Source of the DNA: Alloalcanivorax marinus
Lineage (GTDB): Bacteria; Pseudomonadota; Gammaproteobacteria; Pseudomonadales; Alcanivoracaceae
Direction of reading: 5' to 3'
DNA: 64,000 nt
NCBI RefSeq assembly: GCF_016906305.1
Contig: NZ_JADDOL010000004.1
Location: 1 to 64,000 of the forward strand
Part shown: one piece after another, positions 18,177-27,747 of the stretch
Layout of the letters: each line of letters begins with the position of its first letter
Position numbering within the stretch: the stretch's first letter is position 1
The notes under the pieces: generated by a model
Databases searched by the model: none
What the model was told of the DNA's origin: nothing
What the model saw: only the letters and a program-made list of their open reading frames with translations
Made by a program: the position numbers and the translations under genes

Positions 18177-18204
18177 AGCATAGCTCAAACATGACACCAG
18201 TCAA
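18177..18204 (-). promoter_or_regulatory. Promoter of the paaGIJK block
   Basis: On the minus strand TTGACT (18199-18204), a 16-bp spacer and TATGCT (18177-18182), ending about 48 bp before the paaG start. GTATTGACT is shared with the promoter before the ABC importer at 20099. Confidence 0.55.
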
Positions 18205-18212
18205 TACATAAG

Positions 18213-18228
18213 ACACATATTCGTGTAT
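18213..18228. promoter_or_regulatory. Candidate PaaX operator upstream of paaG
   Basis: ACACATATTCGTGTAT is an imperfect palindrome whose ATTCGTGT core resembles the described E. coli PaaX box. It lies just upstream of the paaG -35 element. A similar ACACGAAT core occurs near paaX at 20030. Confidence 0.4.
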
Positions 18229-18421
18229 CGCATTTACGCACCAGAAAACACTCTTCTTGTCTTTTTTTGTTCTTTTTTTATTTTAAAACAATAACTTGAA
18301 ACAACACCCTCGCCCCACCTGTTCATGTTACACGATTACCCCTTTGATCGCGCATTACAGGTCATGTAGCTTATCCAGCCTGCCTCTACGGCCCCGACCC
18401 CGCTTTATCTGGAGACCCGCC

Positions 18422-19024
18422 ATGCCCTGTTATCAGCTTGAAGGCATCACCCCGGTGGTGCACCCGGACGCCTATGTGGACCCCACCGCGGTGCTGATCG
18501 GCGACGTGATCGTCGGCCCGGACTGTTACGTGGGCCCCTGCGCCAGCCTGCGCGGCGACTTCGGCCGCCTTATTCTGGAACGCGGCGCCAACCTGCAGGA
18601 TACCTGTGTGATGCACGGCTTCCCCGGCACCGACACCGTGGTCGAGGAAGACGGCCACATCGGCCACGGCGCGGTGCTGCACGGTTGCCGCATCGGCCGT
18701 AACGCCATGGTGGGCATGAACGCGGTGATTCTGGACTATGCGGAGATCGGCGAGTCGTCCATCGTCGCCGCCGGCGCCCTGGTCAAAGGGCGGTTCACCT
18801 GCCCGCCGCGCTCCATGGTGATCGGCGCGCCGGCGGTGGTGAAACGCGAGCTCAGCGAGGAAGAGGTGCGCTGGAAATACGAGGGCACCCTGGAATACCA
18901 GGAGCTGGCGCGTCGCTATCAACGAGCGATGAAGCCCTGCGACCCGCTCACCGAGCAGGAAGCGGACCGCCCGCGCATGCGGACCAACAAGATCGCCCCC
19001 AAAGGGGAGGAAGCGGCGGGCTAG
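18422..19024 (+). CDS. paaY: Hexapeptide-repeat thioesterase of phenylacetate pathway
   Basis: 200-residue left-handed beta-helix protein of the gamma-carbonic-anhydrase-like PaaY family, a thioesterase that relieves CoA trapping. Hexapeptide repeats run from about 15 to 140: VDPTAVLIGDVIVGPDCYVG, then IGHGAVLHGCRIGRNAMVGM. ATG at 18422 follows GGAG and is preferred over upstream starts. Its stop overlaps the paaX stop by 4 bp, tail to tail. Confidence 0.9.
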   Translation: MPCYQLEGITPVVHPDAYVDPTAVLIGDVIVGPDCYVGPCASLRGDFGRLILERGANLQDTCVMHGFPGTDTVVEEDGHIGHGAVLHGCRIGRNAMVGMNAVILDYAEIGESSIVAAGALVKGRFTCPPRSMVIGAPAVVKRELSEEEVRWKYEGTLEYQELARRYQRAMKPCDPLTEQEADRPRMRTNKIAPKGEEAAG

Positions 19025-19947
19025 TCGAGCCCGCCGAACCGCTGGTAGAAGCCGTCGCCGGCCTCCGGCAGCGGCCCCTGGGCGGTTTCCGCGTGCTGGC
19101 TGATCCAGGTTTCCGCGCCCTGGCCGGTGAGCCGGTAAAGGTTGCGGGCCAGTTGCCGGGCGGCGCGGCCCTCCCAATCGGCGGGCAGCAGTTCATCGGG
19201 CAGCAGCGGGTCGCGCAGCAGCAATTTCCGGTATTCGTGAATCAGCAGGGTGCGCGCCAGAAAGCATTCCCGGGGCGGCAGGGTCCGCTCCTTGCGCATC
19301 TGATTCCAGAGCGGCCGGAACTGATCGAGAAAGTCCCGGTAGCCCTCGGCCAGCTGATCCAGGTTCCAGGCTTCGCGCACCAGACGGCGCAGAGGTCGGG
19401 TGGCGAATTGATCCACGGTATCGGTCTGGAACAGAATGACGTCGTCCAGGGCGCCCAGCTCCTGGAGGGAGGCGTTCAGCTCGGCGCGGTCCACGCCCGG
19501 GTGCGCCAGCACCGTGGGCGCGAAGGCGCCAAAGCCCATCCACTCCAGTTCCTGGCGCACGTCCCGGCGGCGGTCGGCGTCCAGTTGATTGAGGATCACC
19601 AGGGTCCAGGCGCCGTCCCAGGCCGGCTGGCCACCGGAGTACACGCGCTTGAAGGCTTTTTCGAAGCGCCGCCGGCCGGCGCCGGTGAGGCCGTAATAGC
19701 TGCGCCGCCCCACCTTCTCGGCGATCAGCCAGCCCTCGCGGGTGAGCCGGAACACGGAGGTGCGCACCAGCCGCTGGTTGACACCCATGGGCGCCAGCAA
19801 TTCGATCAGGCTGCCCAGCCAGACGGTGCCCCCACGGGGCACGATGGCGTCGCCGAACACGGTGATGATCAGCGACCCGGTGCGCAGCGGCCGGCGCTGC
19901 TGAAAGCGTTTGATCAGCGTTTCCAGATGATCGGACTGCAGGTCCAA
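19021..19947 (-). CDS. paaX: Phenylacetate-responsive repressor
   Basis: GntR-like repressor released by phenylacetyl-CoA. 308 residues, normal length: N-terminal winged helix with RTGSLIITVFGDAIVPRGGT at 22-41 and VRTSVFRLTREGWL near 60, then the PaaX dimerisation and C-terminal domains (WTLVIL, AFAPTVLAHP, LIHEYRKLLLRDPLLP). It is divergent from the ABC importer and next to the paaG promoter region, both containing PaaX-like sequences. Confidence 0.93.
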   Translation of the reverse strand: MDLQSDHLETLIKRFQQRRPLRTGSLIITVFGDAIVPRGGTVWLGSLIELLAPMGVNQRLVRTSVFRLTREGWLIAEKVGRRSYYGLTGAGRRRFEKAFKRVYSGGQPAWDGAWTLVILNQLDADRRRDVRQELEWMGFGAFAPTVLAHPGVDRAELNASLQELGALDDVILFQTDTVDQFATRPLRRLVREAWNLDQLAEGYRDFLDQFRPLWNQMRKERTLPPRECFLARTLLIHEYRKLLLRDPLLPDELLPADWEGRAARQLARNLYRLTGQGAETWISQHAETAQGPLPEAGDGFYQRFGGLD

Positions 19948-20027
19948 AACCCTATCCCCTTATGCGCCAACGGGCCCTCGAAAAGATTCGACATACTACC
20001 AAACGGCCCCTCTATATGACACAAACA

Positions 20028-20043
20028 ACACACGAATTCCACG
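20028..20043. promoter_or_regulatory. Candidate PaaX operator between paaX and ABC importer
   Basis: The ACACGAAT core at 20030-20037 matches the core near paaG on the same strand sense. TATGACACA occurs at 20015 and 20078 in the same gap. These would place both divergent genes under PaaX, by inference. Confidence 0.35.
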
Positions 20044-20098
20044 CTAAAACGGGGACTTGGCGGCATAGGTCCACTTTTATGACACATTAAACGCCGTA

Positions 20099-20127
20099 TT
20101 GACTTGTATGGCGTATCGCTTTATACC
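20099..20127 (+). promoter_or_regulatory. Promoter of the LIV-type ABC importer
   Basis: TTGACT at 20099-20104, 17-bp spacer, TATACC at 20122-20127, about 78 bp before the receptor gene. Confidence 0.6.
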
Positions 20128-20204
20128 TGTGCCTATCGTCGGGCCCGGATGGGACATCGCGGGCCCGCCATAAGAACAACTGGCATACGTTTAAAGGTGC
20201 GATA

Positions 20205-21362
20205 ATGAAAAGAATGCTGAAACAGCTGGCCGCCGGCGCGGTCACCGCTCTCGGTCTGACCCTGGCCAGCGTGCCGGCCCAGGCCGCCGACACCATCCGA
20301 ATCGGTTCCTTCCTTTCTGTTACCGGACCGGCCTCCTTCCTGGGCGATCCGGAATTGAAAACCCTGGAACTCTACATCGACAAGATCAACGGCAGCGGCG
20401 GCGTGCTCGGCAAGAAGCTGGAGCTGATCCACTACGACGACGCCGGTGACGCCTCCAAGGCCCGCACCTTCGCCAACCGCCTGCTGCGCCAGGACCGGGT
20501 GGATCTGATCGTGGGCGGCTCCACCACCGGCGCCACCATGGCGGCGGTGCCGCTGATCGAACAGGCCGGCGTGCCGTTCATCTCCTTGGCCGGCGCCGAG
20601 ACCATCACCACGCCGGTGAAGAAGTGGGTGTTCAAGACCCCGCAGTCCGACCGCCAGGCCGCGCGCCGGATCCTGATGGACATGAAGGACCGTGGATTCA
20701 CCAAGATCGGCCTGATTTCCGGCACCGGCGGTTTCGGCGCCTCCGGCCGCAACGTGACCAAGGAAGAAGCCGGCAACTTCGGCATTGAGATCGTCGCCGA
20801 CGAGACCTACAACCCGAAGGACACCGACACCACCGCCCAGCTCACCCGCATCCGCAACACCGACGGCGTGCAGGCGATCCTGAACTTCGACTTCGGCCAG
20901 GGCCCGGCCATCGTGACCCGCAACTACGCGCAGCTGGGTATCGAGATTCCCTTCTATCAGTCCCACGGCGTGGCCTCCGACAGCTTCCTGGAACTGGCCG
21001 GTGACGCCGCCGAAGGCCTGCGTCTGCCCGCCTCCGCCCTGCTGGTGGCGGACAAGCTGCCGAAGTCCGACCCGCAGTACGACGTCCTGAACCGCTACAA
21101 GAACGACTACGAAAGCCACTACAACGAGTCGGTGTCCACCTTCGGCGCCTATGCCTACGACGGCCTGCAACTGGCGGTCCAGGCCCTGATGAAGGCCGGC
21201 AGCACCGACAAGGCGAAGGTGCGCGACGCCCTCGAAAACATCGACGGCGCCGTGGGCGTGACCGGTACCTACCGCATGAGCCCCGAGGACCATATGGGCC
21301 TCACCGCCGAATCCTTCCGCATCCTCGAAGTGAAGGACGGCGACTGGGCGCTGACGGAATAA
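20205..21362 (+). CDS. ABC transporter substrate-binding protein (LivK/aromatic-acid type)
   Basis: Periplasmic receptor, 385 residues, type I fold of the branched-chain amino acid family. Signal peptide MKRMLKQLAAGAVTALGLTL, cleavage after VPAQAA near residue 27. IRIGSFLSVTGPASFLGDPE opens the mature protein, and DLIVGGSTTGATMAAVPLIE near 100 contributes to the ligand cleft. Many members of this group bind aromatic acids, and its place next to paaX suggests phenylacetate; that is inference. Confidence 0.9.
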   Translation: MKRMLKQLAAGAVTALGLTLASVPAQAADTIRIGSFLSVTGPASFLGDPELKTLELYIDKINGSGGVLGKKLELIHYDDAGDASKARTFANRLLRQDRVDLIVGGSTTGATMAAVPLIEQAGVPFISLAGAETITTPVKKWVFKTPQSDRQAARRILMDMKDRGFTKIGLISGTGGFGASGRNVTKEEAGNFGIEIVADETYNPKDTDTTAQLTRIRNTDGVQAILNFDFGQGPAIVTRNYAQLGIEIPFYQSHGVASDSFLELAGDAAEGLRLPASALLVADKLPKSDPQYDVLNRYKNDYESHYNESVSTFGAYAYDGLQLAVQALMKAGSTDKAKVRDALENIDGAVGVTGTYRMSPEDHMGLTAESFRILEVKDGDWALTE

Positions 21363-21374
21363 GTCCTCACGCCT

Positions 21375-21401
21375 GATCGCGGCGGCGCCGCCGCCGCGAT
21401 C
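21375..21401 (+). other. Intercistronic hairpin after the receptor gene
   Basis: GATCGCGGCGGC at 21375-21386 pairs perfectly over 12 bp with GCCGCCGCGATC at 21390-21401, without a T run. Such hairpins after periplasmic receptor genes often protect the upstream mRNA so the receptor is made in excess. Confidence 0.6.
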
Positions 21402-21439
21402 TTCCCCGCCCTTCCCCCACGACCTTCCCGGGCAGAATC

Positions 21440-22315
21440 ATGTTCAGCGAGTTTTTCCAGTTCACCTTCTCGGGGGTCACCCTGGGCGCCATCTACGCGT
21501 TGGTGGCCCTGGGTTTCACCCTGATCTACAACGCCAGCCATGTGATCAACTTCGCCCAGGGCGAATTTCTGATGATCGGCGGCATGGGCACCGTGGTCCT
21601 GATGGACGCCGGCGTGCCGATCTATTTCGCCATTCCCCTGGCCATCGCCATGGCCGGCGTGGCCGGCATCCTGCTGCACCGCCTGGCCATCGCCCCGGCC
21701 AAGAACGCCGACGTGGTCACGCTGATCATCATCACCATCGGCGCGTCCATTTTTCTGCGCGGGCTGGCGCAGGTGTTCTGGGGCAAGGAATATCACGCCC
21801 TGCCGAATTTCAGCGCCACCGAATCGATCAACCTGGGCGGTGCCATCCTGCTTACCCAGAGCTTGTGGATTCTCGGCATCGCCGCCGTGCTGGTCACCGC
21901 CCTGGGGCTGTTTTTTACCCGCACCACCCTGGGCAAGGCACTGCTGGCCACGTCCATGAACAAGGACGCGGCCAGCCTGATGGGCATTAAAACCGGCGCC
22001 ATTCTGATGATGGCGTTCGGCATTTCCGCGGTGATCGGCGCCGCCGCCGGCGTGATCGTGGCGCCCATCACCCTGACCTCCTACGACATCGGCATCATGC
22101 TCGGCCTCAAGGGCTTTATCGCCGCCGCCATCGGTGGGCTGGGTAGCAGCACCGGCGCCATTCTCGGTGGTCTGTTGCTGGGGCTGGCCGAAGCCTATAC
22201 CGCCGGCTACATCTCGTCGGACTACAAGGACGCGGTGCCTTTCGTGATCATCCTGGCGATTCTGTTCTTCCTGCCCAACGGTCTGCTGGGCAGCCGCGCC
22301 GTGGAGCGAGTGTAA
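21440..22315 (+). CDS. livH: ABC transporter permease (LivH family)
   Basis: 291-residue inner-membrane permease with about eight hydrophobic segments. YALVALGFTLIYNASHVINF near residue 20 and AIGGLGSSTGAILGGLLLGL near 235 are LivH signatures. Its TAA/ATG junction with livM overlaps by one base, so the permeases are made together. Confidence 0.92.
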   Translation: MFSEFFQFTFSGVTLGAIYALVALGFTLIYNASHVINFAQGEFLMIGGMGTVVLMDAGVPIYFAIPLAIAMAGVAGILLHRLAIAPAKNADVVTLIIITIGASIFLRGLAQVFWGKEYHALPNFSATESINLGGAILLTQSLWILGIAAVLVTALGLFFTRTTLGKALLATSMNKDAASLMGIKTGAILMMAFGISAVIGAAAGVIVAPITLTSYDIGIMLGLKGFIAAAIGGLGSSTGAILGGLLLGLAEAYTAGYISSDYKDAVPFVIILAILFFLPNGLLGSRAVERV

Positions 22316-23321
22316 TGAGCGAAGCGATTCCGCAAAGCCCGTCCCGGGTCCGCGCCACCGCCAAATGGCCGGGGCTGACGGTGCTCGCCGTGATCCTGCT
22401 GGTGCTGCCGTTTCTGGCCGGCAACGACTACCACTACGACCTGATGATCAAGATCGCCCTGACCGCCGGCGTGGCGGTGGGCCTCAACCTGCTGGTGGGC
22501 TACGCCGGCCAGATCAGCCTGGGCCACGCGGCGTTCTACGCCGCCGGCGCCTACGGCAGTGCCCTGCTGGTGCAACAGTTCGAGCTCACCCCGGTGCCGG
22601 CCATGGTGCTGGCCGCGGTGGGCGTGGCGGTGCTGGCCTGGCTGGTGGGCAAGCCGATCCTGCATTTGAAGGGCCACTACCTGTCCATGGCCACCCTGGG
22701 CCTGGGCGTCATCGCCGCCATCGTCATCAACAACGAGGACCAGCTCACCGGCGGACCGGACGGCCTGCCGGTGGCGCCGCTGAGCCTGTTCGGCCATGAA
22801 CTCAGCGTGTTCGGCAGCTACGACCTGTTCGGTGTCGCCATCACCGGCACGCAGGTGTGGTACGGCATCGCCGCCGGCTTTCTGTTCCTGTCGGTATTGT
22901 TCGCGCTCAACCTGATCGACTCGCCCCTGGGCCGCGCCCTGCGCGCCTTGCACGGCTCGGAAATCGCCGCCCAGGTGGCCGGCGTGGACACCGGCAAGTT
23001 CAAGTTGCGCGTGTTCGTGATCTCCGCCGTCTACGCCAGCCTGGCCGGCAGCCTGTATGGCTACTACGGCGGCTTTATCACGCCCAATATCGCCTCGTTC
23101 ACCCACTCCATCGAGCTGATCACCATCGTCGTGCTGGGCGGCATGGCGTCCACCTACGGCGTGATCCTGGGCACCGTGATCCTGCTGCTGATTCCGCAGT
23201 TTCTCACCGGTTTCCAGGAGCTGGAGATGGTGCTGTTCGGCGCCATCCTGATGGTGGTGATGATCTTCATGCCGCGTGGCCTGGTGCCGACCCTGGCGCG
23301 CCGCTTCCAGAAGGAGGCCTC

Positions 23322-23325
<4 letters not shown>
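22315..23325 (+). CDS. livM: ABC transporter permease (LivM family)
   Basis: 336-residue permease partner of LivH. GLNLLVGYAGQISLGHAAFY near residue 60 and GHYLSMATLGLG near 120 are family signatures; YGVILGTVILLLIPQFL lies near the C terminus. Its stop overlaps the start of livG (ATGA). Confidence 0.92.
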
Positions 23326-24103
<778 letters not shown>

Positions 24104-24107
<4 letters not shown>

Positions 24108-24922
24108 TCACCACCGTGACCGCCGACCCGCAAACCCAGCAACGGGCGCGCCCGGCCGACGACCCGCGGCCCGCCGGCGAGCGCGCGGACGGCACCGACG
24201 CCGCCCGTGGCACACCGCTGCTGGACCTGAAGGGCATCCGCACCGGCTACGGCCGCATCGAGGCCCTGCACGGTCTGGACGTGGCCATTCATCCCGGCGA
24301 AACCGTGGCCCTGGTGGGCGCCAACGGCGCCGGCAAGTCCACCCTGCTGAAAGTGATCTCCGGCCTGCAGCCACTCACCGGCGGCACCGTCACCTTCGAT
24401 GGCGAGAACCTGAACCGGCGCAAGGCCGCCGACCGGGTGCACCGGGGCATCGTCCAGGTGCCGGAAGGCCGCCAGGTGTTCGCCGGCCTGTCCGTGGAGG
24501 ACAACCTGATGCTGGGCGCCTTCAGCCGGCGCCGGGACAAGGGCGTGGCCGACGACCTGGAAGCCATGTACCGGCGCTTCCCGATCCTCAAGGAAAAGCG
24601 CCGCCTGCACGCCGGCAATCTGTCCGGCGGCCAGCAGCAGATGCTGGCCATGGGCCGCGCGCTGATGGCGAAACCGCGCCTGCTGTTGCTGGACGAGCCG
24701 AGCATGGGCCTGGCGCCGCTGATCATCGAGGAGATCTTCGGCATCATCACCGAGCTGAAACGCGAGGGCATCACCATCTTTGTGGTCGAGCAGAACGCCT
24801 CGGAAGCCCTGGCCATCGCCGACCGGGGCTATGTGCTGGAGACCGGCGACATCGTCGCCACCGGCAGCGGCCAGACTCTGCTCAACGACGACAGCGTCAA
24901 AGCCGCCTACCTGGGCGGCTGA
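24104..24922 (+). CDS. livF: ABC transporter ATP-binding protein (LivF family) with N-terminal extension
   Basis: 272-residue ATPase. After a polar N-terminal tail of about 38 residues come Walker A GANGAGKST, the signature LSGGQQQMLAMGRALM, Walker B LLLLDEPSMGLAP and VVEQNASEAL. LivF is usually near 235 residues, so the tail is unusual. ATG at 24104 has AGGAGG before it and overlaps livG, which supports the long form. The 3' end overlaps the convergent MFS gene by 16 bp. Confidence 0.9.
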
Positions 24923-26094
24923 GGTTCGGCCAGGCCCGCCCCGCGGGCATCGGCATCGGCCGCGCCGGGCATATCCTTGCCGGCGCGGGCGAACAGCCCC
25001 AGCACCGTCACGCCCGCGAACAGGGTCACCGGCAGCAGCGCCGGAAACCGATCCATCAAGAAGCCGAACACCGGCGCGCCGGCGGTCTGGCCGATGGCCA
25101 CGGTAAGAAAGCCGACCATCAGACCGCTGGCCGGACGGTCCGGCAGCACCCGCACGCCCCACACCAGATAGATCCCGGTCAGGGTGATATAGGCCGCGCC
25201 AAACAGCGCGCCGCCGGTCAGGGTCAGTGCCGGCGTGGTCCAGCCGGCGCCCACCAGCACGATGCCCGCCGCCTGCATGACCAGAAAAACCCGATGCACC
25301 CGGTCGATGCCGAACCGGTCCACCCAACGCCCGGCGACCGCGCCCACCACGCCGGCAACGCCGATGGCGATCCACAGCAGGCCCGCGTCGCCGGTGTCCC
25401 AGTCCAACCGCAGGGCCACCAGTTCACCGCCGAACGACCAGAGCGCGGCGCTGCCCGCCCCGGCCAGAAACGCCGCCGCCACCAGCCGCACCGGCAACCG
25501 CCGGTACAACGACCGCGGGTCCGCCGAGGCGGAGGCTTTACCGGGGCGCCCGGGCACACTGAACACCACCGCCAGGGCCAGCACCAACGCGGTGGCCGCG
25601 AACAGCCCGAAGGCCAGGCGCCAATCGGCGCCGGCCAGCAACGCCGCCGGCCCGGACAGGATCACCCCGGCGCTGGTGCCGGCATTGATCACGGTGTTGG
25701 TGAGTGCCTGCCTCGCCGGCGCCACCACCCTGGACACCGCCGCCGCCAGAGGCGGCGATGACAGGCCGGTGCTGGAGCCGGCCAGCATCACCGCCGGCGC
25801 CAACCAGAGCCCCGACGGCGCCAGGGCGATGCCGGTCATCCCCGCCCCGGCCACCAGGGCCGCCGCCGCCGCCACCCGGCGCGGGCCGAGGCGCTCGGTG
25901 AGGTGCGCCGCCAGCACGATGGCCACGCAATAGGCCAGAAATGAACCCCCGGCGATCAGCCCGCCCAGGGTGGACGACAGCGACAAATCCGCATTGATGC
26001 GCGGCAGAAACAACCCGAACGCGAAGCGGGCAAAGCCATAACAGACCGCGATCAGGGCGAAGCCGGTGGCCCCCAGGGAAACGCCCGCTTTCAT
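24907..26094 (-). CDS. MFS transporter
   Basis: 395-residue major facilitator, about twelve membrane segments. GFARFAFGLFLPRINADLSL at 20-39, followed by the loop HLTERLGPRRVAA near 66, fits the family's motif A position. Substrate unknown. Its start overlaps the TetR stop by one base, so it is probably the target and partner of that regulator. Confidence 0.88.
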   Translation of the reverse strand: MKAGVSLGATGFALIAVCYGFARFAFGLFLPRINADLSLSSTLGGLIAGGSFLAYCVAIVLAAHLTERLGPRRVAAAAALVAGAGMTGIALAPSGLWLAPAVMLAGSSTGLSSPPLAAAVSRVVAPARQALTNTVINAGTSAGVILSGPAALLAGADWRLAFGLFAATALVLALAVVFSVPGRPGKASASADPRSLYRRLPVRLVAAAFLAGAGSAALWSFGGELVALRLDWDTGDAGLLWIAIGVAGVVGAVAGRWVDRFGIDRVHRVFLVMQAAGIVLVGAGWTTPALTLTGGALFGAAYITLTGIYLVWGVRVLPDRPASGLMVGFLTVAIGQTAGAPVFGFLMDRFPALLPVTLFAGVTVLGLFARAGKDMPGAADADARGAGLAEPQPPR

Positions 26095-26621
26095 CAGGAA
26101 GGTCCCGCCCGCACCAAGGCGATGGCCGCCGCACGGGCGGCTGCCACCGCGTCCACGCCGCGATAGACCGCCGCCGCGGTGGCGCCTTCGTGCAGAATCA
26201 TGACCTGCTCGGCCAACACCGGGTCCCCGCGGCCCCCGGTTTCCGCCGCCAGGATCGCCTGGATGCGTTCAAACAAGGCCTGCTTGTGCGCCCACAGGGC
26301 GGCGGTGATGGCCGCCTGGTTCCCGCCGGTTTCACCGTGGGCGCGCAGGAACAGACAACCCCGGGCACCTTCCGCGCGAATCCAGTCCGCCAGCGCGTCG
26401 AACAGCCCTTCCAGGCTGTCCACGTCCATCCGTTGCAGAAAGCGCCGATCCCGCTCGGTGAGCACCGAGGCGATCAGCGCGGCCTTGCTGCCGGCGAGCT
26501 TGTAGAGGGTACGACTGGACATCCCGGCGTCCCGGGTCAGGCGGTCCATGCCCGTGGCCGTGAAACCGTGGCGGTCGAACAACTGCTCGGCGGCTTTGAG
26601 AAGCTTGCTGCGGTGATCCAT
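26094..26621 (-). CDS. TetR-family transcriptional regulator
   Basis: 175 residues. The N-terminal helix-turn-helix runs KLLKAAEQLFDRHGFTATGM then LTRDAGMSSRTLYKLAGSKA, a classic TetR DNA-binding domain; the C-terminal half is a ligand domain resembling the YxaF/LmrA type. First gene of a two-gene unit with the MFS exporter, so likely a local repressor. Confidence 0.88.
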   Translation of the reverse strand: MDHRSKLLKAAEQLFDRHGFTATGMDRLTRDAGMSSRTLYKLAGSKAALIASVLTERDRRFLQRMDVDSLEGLFDALADWIRAEGARGCLFLRAHGETGGNQAAITAALWAHKQALFERIQAILAAETGGRGDPVLAEQVMILHEGATAAAVYRGVDAVAAARAAAIALVRAGPS

Positions 26622-26701
26622 CGGCGCAGGGTAAAACGATCACTTTACCTCATGCAAGCGTGATGGCGACGCATTGAACCCCCGGCAAACTCAGCCGCCG
26701 G

Positions 26702-27610
26702 TCACCCGCGCTCGGGCACGGTCAGCGCTTGGAAAAACGCCTCCGCCACCGGCGTGAGTTGCCGGGCGCGGGGATGCACCACGCACCAGGAGCGCTTCAG
26801 GGGCAGGCCCTCCACGATCAGCGTCACCAGCCGGCCGGCCTCCAGGTCGTCGTCGCAGGCTTCCCGGGGCAGCACCGCCAGACCCAAACCGGCACGCACA
26901 CCGGCTTTGATGGATTCCAGGGAGCCCAGTTGCTGGCAGCGGCTCGGGCGCAGCCCCCGACTTTGGTACAGTGCCTCGAACACGCGGCGGCTGCCGGAGC
27001 CGGGCTCCCGGACCAGCAGCGGAAACGCCAGAAAGCGGTTCAGGGACACATCCCCCACCCCCGCCAGCGGATGGTCCGGCCGCGCCACCGCCACCAGCCG
27101 GTTCTGCCGGAACGGCACGAAGCTCAGGCGCCGGTCGTCGGGCACCAGGCCCATGATGGTCAGATCGTGGCGCTCCTCGCGCAGGCTTTTCAGGGCCTCG
27201 CCATGGTTCATGACACGCATGCGCACCTCCACCTCGGGATGACGCCGGCAGAAAGCGGCGATCCGGTCGGGCATGAAGTACTGCGCGCTGCTTTCCACCG
27301 CCAGGGACAGAGTGCCCTGCATCACCCCACGCAGTTCCGCCAGCTCCATTTCCGCCTGCCCCAGGCGCTGCATCAGGTCCTGGCCGGCCCGGCGCATGGC
27401 CTGGCCCGCCGGTGTCAGCGACAGCCGGCGGCCCACGTAATCGAACAGCGGCTCGCCGATCAGTTCTTCCAGGTTGCGCACCTGGGCGCTCACCGCCGGC
27501 TGGGTCAGGGCCAGTTCCTCGGCGGCGCGGGAATAGCTCTCCTGCTGGCACACGGTCAGGAAAATGCGTAACTGGCGCAGGGTCAGGCGGCTTAGGTAGG
27601 CGGTACTCAT
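26702..27610 (-). CDS. LysR-family regulator, divergent from pyruvate carboxylase
   Basis: 302 residues: helix-turn-helix LTLRQLRIFLTVCQQESYSR then AAEELALTQPAVSAQVRNLE, followed by a LysR ligand domain of the CbbR/CysB-like group. It faces the pyruvate carboxylase genes across 137 bp of AT-rich DNA, as seen in Pseudomonas where a LysR gene (PycR) lies beside pycA. Control of pyc is inference from that layout. Confidence 0.9.
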   Translation of the reverse strand: MSTAYLSRLTLRQLRIFLTVCQQESYSRAAEELALTQPAVSAQVRNLEELIGEPLFDYVGRRLSLTPAGQAMRRAGQDLMQRLGQAEMELAELRGVMQGTLSLAVESSAQYFMPDRIAAFCRRHPEVEVRMRVMNHGEALKSLREERHDLTIMGLVPDDRRLSFVPFRQNRLVAVARPDHPLAGVGDVSLNRFLAFPLLVREPGSGSRRVFEALYQSRGLRPSRCQQLGSLESIKAGVRAGLGLAVLPREACDDDLEAGRLVTLIVEGLPLKRSWCVVHPRARQLTPVAEAFFQALTVPERG

Positions 27611-27747
27611 GGCCTTAACGAGTAAGCGTGCACTTACTTATAAGTAATTGGTTATGTTGCCTCATAGTAATATCAATTTCTTTGCCCCGCCATTTTCCCG
27701 GTACCGTGCGGTCACTGACGCCCCCAGGGGCCCTCGGGAGACGCAGC